Origin: Agrocybe praecox
Taxonomy: Eukaryota > Basidiomycota > Agaricomycetes > Agaricales > Agrocybaceae
Direction of reading: 5' to 3'
DNA: 64,000 nt
Assembly: GCA_964017145.1 (NCBI GenBank)
Contig: OZ024852.1
Span: forward strand, 1,613,945-1,677,944
Within the stretch, counting starts at the first letter, position 1, and the number at the start of each line of letters is the position of its first letter. The notes beneath the pieces are model-generated. The model searched no databases. It had not been told where the DNA came from and was given only the letters and a program-made list of their open reading frames with translations. Shown piece after piece: positions 22,730-34,300 of this stretch. A program made the translations under genes and the position numbers.

Positions 22730-25000
22730 TTATTTAAATTTCGATTGTTCAAAAGAAGCTTGAACCTGAGAAAATGTCTGAGAATACATGTAATGAATTA
22801 AAACTTGGAATACATACCCTTGAAAAGAAATCTGAATCTGTAAGGACACGGTATCCAGTTATTGCTAAACCCTTGCTAACGGCAATGGTAGCAGCATGGG
22901 CCGCCTCGCTCCTTGCGGCATCCGCAAATGCTGCAGTATGATTACCACCGTTAGGTTGTGTGGGAATAGCTATAAGAACAGAAAGACATGTCATAGTCAG
23001 CTGCACTAATGCAGGAACGAGAAAGTCAATAAATACACACCAAAAGATGGATGTAGGGCGGGGAGGGCTGGACAAATGGTGGGTTCAGGAGATCAACTTA
23101 AAGTAAAAATACACAAACCATAAGAAACGTTTCCCTAGCGGCATTGAATGTGTTAGATTCCATAAGAAATGAAACAGCATAAAAGAAATGACTAACGAAG
23201 TCGGTTGAAGCGGAAGTACTCTGTGGGGTTGTCGCGAACCCATACCGACTCCCGACGATGTCGGCGAAGTCTTGCGCTGTCAGGTTTCGATATTAGAAAC
23301 ATTTTGGTTGTATACTAGTACTAGAAATAGTTTGAGCTCACCGAGTACTGGATTCTGATGCAAGTCAAAATATGCATGTTCATGTGTCAGCTTTATTTTG
23401 CACCCGGTGGCCAACGCTGCTGCTCTGATAATCACTCAGTCAATAAAGATAGATAGATAGATAGATAAGCCATACTCCAGACAGTTTTGGACTCTTTTGG
23501 CAAAAGGAATTAAGTCGGCTGATGTTGGGGCTCTAGTTATCCATCGCATGAGCGCATAATCAGGAATAACTATGAGGACGAAACGTCAGATTATGTCGTA
23601 CGGATCTTCAAAGACACACACACACCATTCGCAGCCCAGTTTTTTCCTTCCACAATACCGTGAACACGATGATCCGGTTTCATTTGTTGGCGTAGCATAG
23701 AAATGCTGGAATACGCGATAAAAGCGGCATCTAGTGCATTCGTCCCTTCCCTGCGATTTTTTAAATGAAATTCAATACAGGACATTTGGCACCCAACATA
23801 CCAGGGAGCGCTTCCTGCATGGGCACTGAAGAGGTGGAATATATAAATAAATAAATTTCAAAAAGCGTGTCGAATCAATTGTGTTACTGACGTATGGCCA
23901 AAATATTCCACCTTTAGGCTTTGCATGGCGGTAGAAGAGCCAACTGAGGTAGAATTTGGAGCTCCGGGGCTCGGATGGCACCTGTAAAACTCGAAATATT
24001 AGTGATTAGACAATCGAATTTGAGGAGACCCCTTATACATTATACAAGCATCCATGCCCTTGTAGGCTCCGCGTTCTAACAGAATGACTTTGCCACCACC
24101 ACCTTCCTCCGCTACATAACAGAAAATATTTGAATAAAAGCCATGGTAATTGCCGGGTCACAAAAGAAAGGAATTTACCTGGAGTCCCAAGAAGTACTAT
24201 CGTACCAGAAACATGGGGCTGAGCTTGAAGAGCGGCTCGGAGCGCAATAGCGACACCGACCCCTGCTATTGCTATTAAATTATGACCACAAGCATGCCCT
24301 ATACCAGGCAGAGCATCCATCTCGGCGTTGACTCCAATTACTCTTCCCCCAATTCCTTGGGTGTATTCCGCTCTCCATGCCGTCTCTAAGCCTAAGAAAT
24401 GCCCAGTGACCTTGAAGCCATTCTCTGCCATGAATTTGGTCAAAATATCATGGGCGTAACTTGAGAGAGCCTGTCAGAAGGGTTTCCAGAAAAACAAAGA
24501 AAGGTCGTTCACTTCTCGTGGAACATAAGTTCTGGCTTATCTGGCATTCCTTGAGCATAGATCTCGAAGATGTTGTAATGGAAAGTGGGACGTACCATGT
24601 ATTTTCAAACTCAGTTCGCGAAGTCGAGAAGTTGCTTCATCCAATTCCTTTTCAATAACACTCGCAACATCACTCTTATTTTGTGATAGGAGAGGAGATT
24701 GCGCTGGAGTGTAGGAGGGTAATGGATCTTGTTCAGTCCACCATTCGCTGGCTGGACCATAAGAGAAGTCACAGCAAGGGCTGAAGTAGCTTATTTCTTG
24801 CTACACAAATCACAATTACCACGGAACTGAGTATATGTGGGGAATGGTCTTACTGTTTTTTCCTTGTCTGTTGAACTATTCGCGGATTGGTGTTGGATTA
24901 CTGCCTCGTTCGATTGGCGAATCAAACCTGGGGATTGTCGACGCGCCTTGCGAATAAAAAAGCGACCAAAACATCCAGCTTGTACTTCGTCGTAAGCCAT
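22730..25000 (-). CDS. M20-family amidohydrolase/peptidase (PM20D2-like)
   Basis: The start is [15 protein letters not shown] at 25000. An early variable region ([20 protein letters not shown]) precedes the catalytic core. That core has [17 protein letters not shown] (metal-binding Asp and His), then [20 protein letters not shown] (the Glu-Glu pair) and a FGHTAHAG lid motif. The last exons read [20 protein letters not shown], then a short exon ending SKFK at 22730. M20 enzymes hydrolyse amide or dipeptide bonds with two zinc or cobalt ions; the aminoacylase-1-like 2 branch shows this [14 protein letters not shown] form. About ten exons; a GATA microsatellite lies in one intron. No signal peptide is seen, so it is probably cytosolic. 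The substrate cannot be told from sequence. Confidence 0.85.
23448..23467. repeat. (GATA)5 microsatellite
   Basis: Five perfect tandem GATA units within an intron of the M20 gene. Confidence 0.95.
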
Positions 25001-25414
25001 TGAACGTAGGACTATGCTGGGAGGAAGATTAAAGGAGACGGGAATTGGAAAATCGGTGGGTGCAATTTACGGAGGATCATTCTCGCTCTATATAACGCGA
25101 GATCTGGCTGAGATCTGTAATCCAGCTACCGATCGGTTGACGTCGAAGTCCAAGGAGGTCCAAGGTCTGGTACACGAGATCATGGTTCGTAACAGCCTCC
25201 ATATTTCCCATGTGGCCAACTATTTGACTTTATCCCCCGCCGAGTCCGGGATTTAGATGTGAAAGAAATTACATCTCCTATGTTGTCAGTAAAGATAAAT
25301 ACAAGTGTGTGAAGGTTCACAATCGTGTCATATGCTTATAATAAGAATATATATCATATGTACTAGCAATTAAAAAGTGTATGTAGTTACACGACCAAGA
25401 TACATGGTCAGTAA
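25001..25414. other. Intergenic: M20 promoter and 3' flank of DUF7330-like gene
   Basis: Both neighbours are on the minus strand. AT-rich; an 80-codon ORF on plus (25014-25256) overlaps the M20 promoter and is not convincing. Confidence 0.45.
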
Positions 25415-26458
25415 TTAGCCCTTCAATTCACCAACATCCAAAACGCTCTTCGACTTGTGGGCGGTGAGAAAACTACCCAAGCGTTTCCAGAAGCCAACTT
25501 CCTCTGTAATCTGTTCCCGCCCACTAAGGCCAACACGTACATCGCCATCTCGCGTACGGATAGCGCAGAAAGAAGACTCTTTCGAAACATCCGTTTCGTA
25601 CACGTTACTCTGGGATCCCATCATAAATATGATTTCCTGGGGTGTGTTTTTCACCATTTTCACATAACCTGACAACACAGGCATCACCAGCAATTTGCCC
25701 TTCTTCGTTGTCAGGTGCACCACACCCGCAAAGCCTTCGGGTAGGAATAACGTTACTGGGCCTGCAGTAAAAAATAATAATAAGAAACCAAACTAGACCC
25801 TGAGACCCTTTAGCCTCGTATATCTTACCATGGTCAGAGTCGACGTCGAGACCTAACCGCGGTCTGAATGGGGGCATGGGAAGCTTTATGACTACTGAGT
25901 TAGTAAAGCTGGTAGAATGGGCACAGCATACGTACTAATCTAATTGTTATGTCCCCAGAGCGATTCGAGACGGAAACGTCTGCCTTTGGCGAGCTTTCTA
26001 TATTACCAGTCGTAGCCAGTTCAATGTCGATTGGCCCACGGCGTGAACGGAAAGAAGCATGAGGAGAGGGTTTCTTGTTTTTCTTGTTTTTCTTTGTCTT
26101 CTGACGACTAATGGCAGACACCAGGGGATCGATATAAAAAGTACCTGTAGTCGCTAGAATGAGTTTCTAGTCCCCAAGATTTATAAAAAAGACCTACCCT
26201 TGATAGGGTGCTTGCGTTCGAAGATATGGACCTGGTCAACAGTGGGAGCAGGGCCCGTTGGGCTTTGCATTGAGCTATGAGCTGGATAGTTCAATTCTGG
26301 GATGTCATTGCGAGGTGGGATGGGCGGAAGGGGGCCATCTCGCTGAACTGCTCTAAATTCGTCGGAATACGCAGGGGGTTCTTCCACTAGCGGTTGCTTT
26401 AAAACGGTTAATCTCATAACTCGCTACAGTGCGTAGACTTTGAGCCTACCTTGTCCAT
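25415..26458 (-). CDS. Proline-rich, beta-domain hypothetical protein (DUF7330-like)
   Basis: Start MDK at 26458-26450 joins across an intron (gtaggctc...ttaaag) to QPLVEEPPAYSDEFRAVQR. A Pro-rich part follows (GPLPPIPPRNDIPELNYP), then ERKHPIKG. The next exons contain a basic patch (KTKKNKKNKKPSPHASF) followed by strand-like segments: RRGPIDIELATTGNI, SVSNRSGDITIRLV, FAGVVHLTTKKGKLLVMP and DGDVRVGLSGREQ. Short PPAY plus proline-rich N-terminus and a C-terminal beta domain is the look of the DUF7330 family, which is expanded in mushrooms. No signal peptide or membrane span. The function is unknown, and the family label comes from overall pattern rather than a search. Confidence 0.7.
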
Positions 26459-27100
26459 GGTTGTCGACAAGAGAGGCTTGTTGGTAGAGGACTCGACAAT
26501 CATTTGTGTGTTTATTATTGGCAACTGCAAAAGCTTTATGAAGAGTAGTGTCAAATGTTAGAAGGAAGTTGCTGCGGTCAGGCTGCGCACGATGATAGTT
26601 TTGGGAACCAAGGACTCAGGTCGAAGAAGTGACAAAGATTTTCAATACTGGACCAGCGCTGCTGCGTGCACAGTGCTGACAGCTTGTGGGTCAACCACGC
26701 TAATGACTAGTCTACATTGATTGGGGAGTCGGGGCAAGTACTTCCACAAAGCCCGTCTATCAATGATATGTAGGATGTTTCAAGGAGAGCCGGTCTCTGA
26801 GGGATTCTGCCGTATGTAGAAGCGCACGTCATAACAGCAATAAATAAAGATGCCATCTAAAAATAACACTACCGCTAGCTCTTGGTAGTTTATGTCTTAA
26901 TGCTATGTCTCAAAGGATGATTACTTATAGTCTTCTATAGCTATTATAAAGCACCCGTTCGTCATACGAACTGACAAGTGAAAGAGATTGACTCTGTGAA
27001 CTACAAAATCCACTTATACACCAAGAATTTCGGAGGAAAAAAAAAACTGTTTGAAATGTAATTCCTCGATTTCTAAATGAGAAAAAGCAAAAGATGCAAG
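26459..27100. other. Intergenic: promoter of DUF7330-like gene
   Basis: 642 bp with no supported ORF. An A-run at 27082-27086 (T5 on the minus strand) is a likely RNA polymerase III terminator for the adjoining tRNA. Confidence 0.45.
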
Positions 27101-27192
27101 GGCCTGACCGGGAATTGAACCCGGGACCTCCTCGAAATGTTGCTTTGGAATAAGCGCCCTAACAAGGAATCATACTACTAGACCATCAGGCC
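27101..27192 (-). tRNA. tRNA-Pro(AGG) with intron, copy A
   Basis: Read on minus: acceptor GGCCTGA pairs with TCAGGCC, anticodon stem CCTTG pairs with CGAGG, and the loop TTAGGG gives anticodon AGG. T arm is CCGGG-TTCAATT-CCCGG. An intron of about 20 nt follows the anticodon (CGCTTATTCC...). A T5 terminator lies just downstream. Confidence 0.93.
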
Positions 27193-27541
27193 GATGTTCA
27201 GGATCTTTATACAGCTAACGAGGTCGGGGGCCATCACATTTCCCGAAGCTCTCAAGAGGTAAAATGCCTTCACAGAATCCAAAGAAATAGATATCGTAGA
27301 CCGGTAACCGTTCTGTCTATGACAGAAGCCCGGCGAGCCGGTGTTGCCCATTGTCGATAAACAGAGCTGTTACAGGTCTAAGTGTATCGTTGTGCATTTT
27401 ATTCATGAAATCTAACACTAAGATGGTCAAAATTACTTAGAAAGAATGGGATTATACCGTCAATTACCACAGGTAGTCAGGTTAAACAAGTCCTAGTGTT
27501 TACATCGAGGCAAAAGAAATAATGATAAAAAATTAACTCAG
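27193..27541. other. Spacer between tRNA-Pro copies A and B
   Basis: 349 bp; contains an A6 run at 27527-27532, the likely pol III terminator of copy B. Nothing else supported. Confidence 0.5.
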
Positions 27542-27633
27542 GGCCTAACCGGGAATTGAACCCGGGACCTCCTCGAAACGTTGCTTAAAGCTAAGCGCCC
27601 TAACAAGGAATCATACTACTAGACCATCAGGCC
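27542..27633 (-). tRNA. tRNA-Pro(AGG) with intron, copy B
   Basis: Same body as copy A, with intron sequence differing mainly in its middle (CGCTTAGCTTTAAGC). The acceptor 3' strand is TTAGGCC, so one C is replaced by T, leaving a G-U pair at 6-67. The anticodon loop TTAGGG is intact. Confidence 0.92.
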
Positions 27634-28098
27634 GATGCTTTGTCTGTGACGGGGTGGTGCCAGGTCATGCGGTATATAGTTATGGTGAAGGAGACAAAAC
27701 CTGGCCCTTATCGAACATAATTATAGTAGTTAAAGGGCAAATTTGTACAGCCCATTGTTGCGTAAATAAGGCGTTGTTCGTCTGTCTTAAGTTTGTTGTT
27801 TAATCGTGATTTAAATTTCAAAGGGACCTGAGGCCTATACCTCTAAATAGACTATGCGCAAGCGCGCTTGTTTTGGGTTATTACTCAACTTGTTTCCATC
27901 TTAAATAATGTTCTGAACGTATTATAGTAAACTTGGTAGGATATGGTAGGCAGGACCAGTCAAAGGTGGTATCAGGACATTAGACAGGTAGCAAGAAACG
28001 GGATGTTATATATCGATTGATTGATTTTTTTAAATAAAAAAGTCGCGTACATAAACCATTAACAATTTGTGAACACCATAAGCTACTAGAGCAAAAAG
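27634..28098. other. Spacer between tRNA-Pro copies B and C
   Basis: 465 bp, AT-rich, no supported gene; A5 at 28093-28097 is the likely terminator of copy C. Confidence 0.45.
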
Positions 28099-28184
28099 GG
28101 CCTGACCGGGAATTGAACCCAGGACCACCTCCATCCGAGAATTTTTCACCCAAAGGAGGTATCATGCGACTAGACCACCAGGCC
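28099..28184 (-). tRNA. tRNA-Pro(TGG) with intron
   Basis: Read on minus: acceptor GGCCTGG/TCAGGCC (one G-U), anticodon stem CCTCC/GGAGG, loop TTTGGG giving anticodon TGG. The intron is about 15 nt (GAAAAATTCTCGG). The T arm CTGGG/CCCGG has one wobble pair. It lies 186 bp upstream of the TOR start on the opposite strand. Confidence 0.9.
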
Positions 28185-28370
28185 GATATGTGGACGTTTG
28201 TCTGTATACGAGAGAGCGCCCGTGGCCGGATGTGCGGCCCACAGCCTATGCCGAGGATGCCGAAAGTCAAGCTGTGCAAACACATTGGGTAACAAACTGT
28301 AGGGACCAACTAATAACTCTGGCTCCAATTTCCGTTGACTCCTGTTACGCGTCTGGTTCCAAGCGGGAAT

Positions 28371-31300
28371 ATGGCCTCTACGCTGCAGTCCAACCAGGAT
28401 GGACGTCTAAATCAAATATATACCGGCCTCAAGAACCGAAATGCTGAAGTTAGGATGCAATCAGCAGAGGAGCTGCGACGTTTCGTGAGTATCATCGTGT
28501 AATGGGGTGAATATGAACGTACTAACCCTCCCTAGGTTGCTACTGCTGTAGCCGAAATGTCCTCCGACGCTGCGTCAAAACTATGGGACGATAATATCAG
28601 TCGAAAGTTGTTCGAATTGACTCACAGTCATAATTTAGTAGAAGCATTTGGAGGTTTATATGCGATAGGTACTCATTCTCCTGCTTATGCGTCTGAACAC
28701 CCTTACCAACATATAACAGAGCAACTCATTGGCATAGACCAAGAAGAAACGATAGAATCTAAACGCAACCTATTCCGCTTTTACAACTATGTTAAACACT
28801 TACTTCCGAATCAAGACATGAACCTCATGCTTGCGGCTTCGAAGACACTGGGAAGAATAGCAGAAATCGGGGGATCTGCTTTCGGAGAGCGATTTATGGA
28901 TTTCGAAGTCCCTGCTGCAGTTGAACTCATGCAACCGGATAAACAAGAAGGACCCCGTTACGCAGGCGTGTTGATCTTGAAGGAACTGGCAAGGAATAGC
29001 CCCGTTTATTTCCATTCACATATCGGTCTTGTATTCGATAACATTCTTGTCCCCCTCAGAGACCAACGCGTCATCGTCCGAGAAGGAGCCGCAGAGCTTT
29101 TGGCAGCATGTTTGGAGATTGTAACGCAGAGGGAAAGACAAGGTCGAACCCCATATTTACCGAAGATTCTACAAGATGCGCAAATGGGCTTGAAACAGAG
29201 CCAACCAGAGGTCATTCATGGGTCTCTTTTGACCTACCGTGAATTACTACTACATGCTGGCATGGTTCGTCTTCTATCCCACTATTTGTCAGACGTAATT
29301 CTAATATTCTATCTAGTTTATGAGAGAGAACTTCCTTGATACGGCTGACCAAATCCTTCGATTCAAGTCTCATCGCGATCTGCTTGTTAGAAAGATGGTC
29401 ATAACAATGATTCCGTCCTTAGCAGCATACGATACTCAAACGTTCACTGAACACTTCTTGCACAAAGCCATGGCACACTTACTAACCCAACTAGAGAAAC
29501 CCAACGAGCGTTCTTTTGGTAAGCCTAGAATCAATCATTTATATTTCTTTGTTGTAATTTCTTTTAGCCTTTATTGCTATCGGTCATACTGCTACTGCTG
29601 TTGGAAGCGAGATGAAACCTTTTCTCGATTCCATCATGATTCAAATTAAACAAGGTCTCCAAGGTCGAGGGTATGTAATTTTTTGATTACCCTTGTTTGC
29701 TTCTCACGTAGTAATATTTTAGACGGAGAAATGCCCCATCAGAGGAGCCTATTTTTCAATGCGTGGGCATGTTGGCATCTGCAGTTGGGCCCAACCTAAC
29801 AAAGTTGCTGCATGATCAACTTGACCTCATGCTTGCATGTGGTCTTAGCGAGCCTCTTGTACAAGCTCTCGTAGCCATTGCCAAGTACATCCCTCCACTG
29901 CTGAAGACAATACAAGGTAATTTGTATCATAACCCCAGTTGAGCATCTTTTGACTTAACTCTATAGAACGCTTGTTGGATCTCCTGTCTCAAATATTGAG
30001 TGGTCAGCCATACAAACCTCTTGGGGCACCTCCATCGCTAGGAAGAAAGGAGATAACCGGTATTAACAAAGACTTGAACCCAACACAAGTTTGTAGTGCC
30101 CTTTGATATTTCTCTACACGAACTCACATATGTCGAATAGATCAATGGCACTGACAAAAGCCCGGATCTCATTACTCTTGCTCTAACAACTTTGGGATCT
30201 TTTGATTTTAGTGGTGCGCAACTCCGTTTTACATAGCTACCGTTATCAGTTCGCCAGGTTGCTTATCAATTATTAGGTCATGTCCTAAATGAGTTTGTTC
30301 GCAGCTGCGCTTTGCCTTATCTTGAAGACGACAACCCGGAAGTGCGGAGGGCCTCAGCTCTGACATGTTGTCGGTTATTCGTAAAGGATCCCATCTGTTA
30401 TCAAGCCAGCAGTCACGCTATTGAGGTTATCAGTGATGTTCTAGATAAACTGTTGACAGTTGGAATTGCAGATCCAGGTGACTATAGTGGATTTCTTTCA
30501 TGTGTGTAGATACTGAACCACTTTTTAGATGCAAGCATACGCCAGACAGTATTGTCCTCTCTGCATGAACGATTCGATAAACACTTAGCACAAGCGGAGA
30601 ATGTTCGATCACTCTTCATCGCCTTGAACGACGAGGTCTTCGAAAACAGAGCGATTGCAATAGGCTTGATTGGGCGACTTGCGAAACACAATCCAGCCTA
30701 TGTTATGCCCTCTCTTAGAAAAGCTTTCATACAGCTACTCACGGAACTGGAATACTCGACTGTCATGTAGGAGCTTCTATGCCTTTCTCCTTCATCATTG
30801 TCTAATAGTTTACATAGGCGCAATCGGGAAGAGTGCACGCGGTTACTCACCTTGTTAGTCAGCGCGACCCAGCGTTTGATCAGACCCTACGCTTTACCCA
30901 TGTTGCGAGTCCTTCTCAAAAAGGCGAATGACGGCAACCCCACTGTAGCGGCCAATGTTCTGATGTGTCTTGGCGAATTAACCTGCGTCGCAGGCGAAGA
31001 TGCCATGCCTCATGTCCCAGAGCTCATGCAGGTCATCATGACTAGACTCTCTGATCCTTCCTTGATAAAGCGAGATGCGGCTCTTCACACTCTTGGTCAA
31101 GTCTGCTCAAGCACCGGTTATGTCATAACGCCTCTTATCGAGCATCCTCAACTTCTCCCATTGCTAGGTCGCATTCTCAGGACCGAAATAAACCAAACCG
31201 TTCGCCGCGAAGTTGTAAAAGTGCTAGGTATATTAGGTGCATTGGATCCATATCGAAGAAAGGTATTATTCACCCTTCAAACTCCCATGGACTCACTTTA

Positions 31301-34300
31301 ATTAATCTCCCTTGCACAGGTTAGACCAGAAGATGATACCTCAGTGGAAACCGCCGTTGCGGCTGTGAACCAAGTTCCTCTTGCACAGCACACCTCAACA
31401 CCAGCGTCAGATGATTATTTCCAGACGGTTGTCATTAAATCCCTTCTTGCTATTCTTAAAGATCAATCACTTAACAGTCATCACCATACTGTGATTGAAG
31501 CTATCATGTCAATTTTCAAGACCCAAGGATTAAAATGTGTTACCTTCCTGCCACAGGTGCGCATCATGTTTGTGACCTAGATTCCTATTTTTAACGTTTT
31601 GCAGATCATCCCCGCCTTCGCTACAGTGACCACAGGCTCAGCTGCACGATTGCAAGAATTCCATTTGCAGCAATTAGCGATCCTTATTGGGATAATCAAA
31701 CAACATATCCGCAATCACGTGCCCGACATCTTCAACTTGATTAAAGAATTATGGGATAATGTTGCGCTCCAACTGCCCATTGTTGCTTTAATCGAGGCTC
31801 TGGGAAAAGCCTTAGATGCCGAATTCAAGCCATTCCTGCCCTCAGTCCTTCCTTTAATCCTGAAAGTATTTGATGGAGAGCTCACAGAAAAACGAATCAA
31901 TACACAGATAAAAGTTTTCGATGCTTTCTTAACCTTTGGGGCAAATATTGAGGAATACCTGCATCTTGTAATCCCAATAATTGTCAAGTCATATGAACGG
32001 CAAGATCCTGTAGAACGACCCGAATCTTTGACAGCGTTGCGTAAACGAGCCATCCAGACAATCGACGGTTTATCCAGAAGGGTTAACTTTTCCGACCACG
32101 CGTCGCGTATCATCCATCCTTTAGTTCGAGTGCTTGAAGGAGGAAATAATGAATTGCGCATGTCCGTTATGGATACTCTCTGTTCGCTTGTTATCCAATT
32201 GGGGTCTGATTTTGCCATCTTTGTACCTACCATCAACAAGGTGCGCTTGATTATCTCTTTTATGGACAAGAACTTATAAAAAAAATATTTTTAGTGCCTG
32301 CTTCGGAACAGGATTCCGCATCCCAAATATGAAAACCTGATTTCGAAGCTTCTAAACGGGGAGCGCCTTCCTCAAGACGTTGGCGTCTTGGAACTGTTGT
32401 ACGTGATTGTTTTGCCACATCGTGATATTCTGTTTAACACGCGTCCATAGATTGAGTGAGAACTCAAAGGCTCCAGAATTTTCTGCGCCAGCAGAAGCCA
32501 CCAAAATGAATGTCAACCAACAGCATCTCAAGCAAGCCTGGGATACTTCTCAGGTAGCCACAAGGGATGATTGGATCGACTGGATGCACAGAATAAGTGT
32601 AGAATTCATGAAAGAGTCACCCTCTCATGCACTTCGCGCATGCATGAGCCTTGTCGATATTCACCCACCTCTGGCTAAAGAGTTATTCAACGCAGCCTTC
32701 TTGTCATGTTGGGGCGAACTCTATGAACAATATCAGGTATGGCCTCTGTTAAAATTTTGTCACAACATTGTTAACCATTAACTAGGAGGACCTCGTTCGT
32801 GCGATAGAATTTGCCATCACGTCTATAACGGCACCGTCGGAACTGATACATCGTTTGTTGAACCTTGCGGAGTTCATGGAACACGAAGAGAAGCCTCTAC
32901 CTATAGAGCATCGCACTCTAGGGGAATATGCGATGAAGTACATGGCTTACGCCAAGGCCCTGCATTACAAAGAATTGGAGTACTTCTCGGACTCGTCACC
33001 AACGGTGATCGAGGCTTTGATTTCAATTAACACTCGTTTGCAGCAGCACGACGCCGCTTGGGGCACTTTGATTACTGCTCGTGCGCGATATGATGTCACG
33101 AAACACGAGGAATGGTACGAGAGGCTTGGTCGTTGGCAAGAAGCTCTGTTTGCCTACGAGAGGAAAGCACTTCTGGATCCTAATGCACCAGATGTTGCTA
33201 TCGGAAGAATGAAGTGTTTGCACGCCCTTGGGGAATGGGATCAGCTTGCCACGCAAGTTGATGAAAACTGGGCAAATGCAAATCATGAAGATCGTAAAGA
33301 AATCGCCCCGATGGCTGCTGCAGCTGCCTGGTCGCTCAATGAATGGGACTCTATGGACGATTACATCACCACGATGAAACCCGACTCTCCGGACCGCGCC
33401 TTCTATCGCGCAATTCTATCCGTTCATCAGAATCAGTTCCCCAAGGCGTTGGTGCACATCGCTAAAGCTAGGGACTTGCTGGACCCTGAACTAACTTCTT
33501 TTGTTGGAGAAGGTTATGGGCGTTCTTATAAGTGAGCAATTTTTATATCCGATATGTGCATCCATTTACGCAGGTTACGCAGCGTTATGGTTCGCGCACA
33601 AATGCTTTCGGAACTCGAAGAGATTATCGCCTTCAAACAGTACGCAGATCAACCAGAGCGACAACAGACAATGCGCCGGACATGGATGAAACGGTAACTT
33701 TGAAATTGCTATATCCAGTGCTTAGAAACTTTGTTCATGATTGCAATCCAGACTTCAAGGCTGCCAGCCAGACGTCGAAGTCTGGCAAAGAATATTGCAA
33801 GTGCGGACCCTTGTCTTAACTCCAGAAGATGATCCGGTCATGTGGATAAAATTCGCAAATTTGTGTCGTAAAAGTGAACGCATGGTGTTGGCCGAGAAAA
33901 CTATTAATTCACTTTTATCGCAAGAGAGAGTAAGATTTCAAAATATCGACCTTTAGAATTATACTGACCTCTATCAGGCTAATCGTCTACACGATAATAC
34001 AAAAGCACCGCCCAATGTCGTATATGCGCAATTGAAATACATGTGGGCAACCGGTGCTAAAGAGGACAGCCTTGGTTTTCTGCGCCAATTCTCTTCGAAC
34101 CTTGCTCGGGATATTGCACAGGAAACTGGTCCACAATCACAGCGTTCCACTGTGTCAAAAGAAAAGATCGAAGAACTCTCTAAGCTGGTAGCTCGATGCT
34201 TCTACAAACAGGGCGAATGGCAATGTGATATGAAGCCAAATTGGAATTTAGTTTGTTGACTTTTCTAAAGCCCCTGAAAAAATGTTAACCGGTGTCAATT

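Noticed and set aside
27101..28184. Regularly spaced similar blocks suggestive of a CRISPR-like array
   Set aside because: They are tRNA-Pro genes with full cloverleaf pairing; spacing is irregular and the genome is eukaryotic.
31715..32269. 184-codon ORF on the minus strand
   Set aside because: Fully antisense to TOR HEAT-repeat exons; a shadow of that gene.
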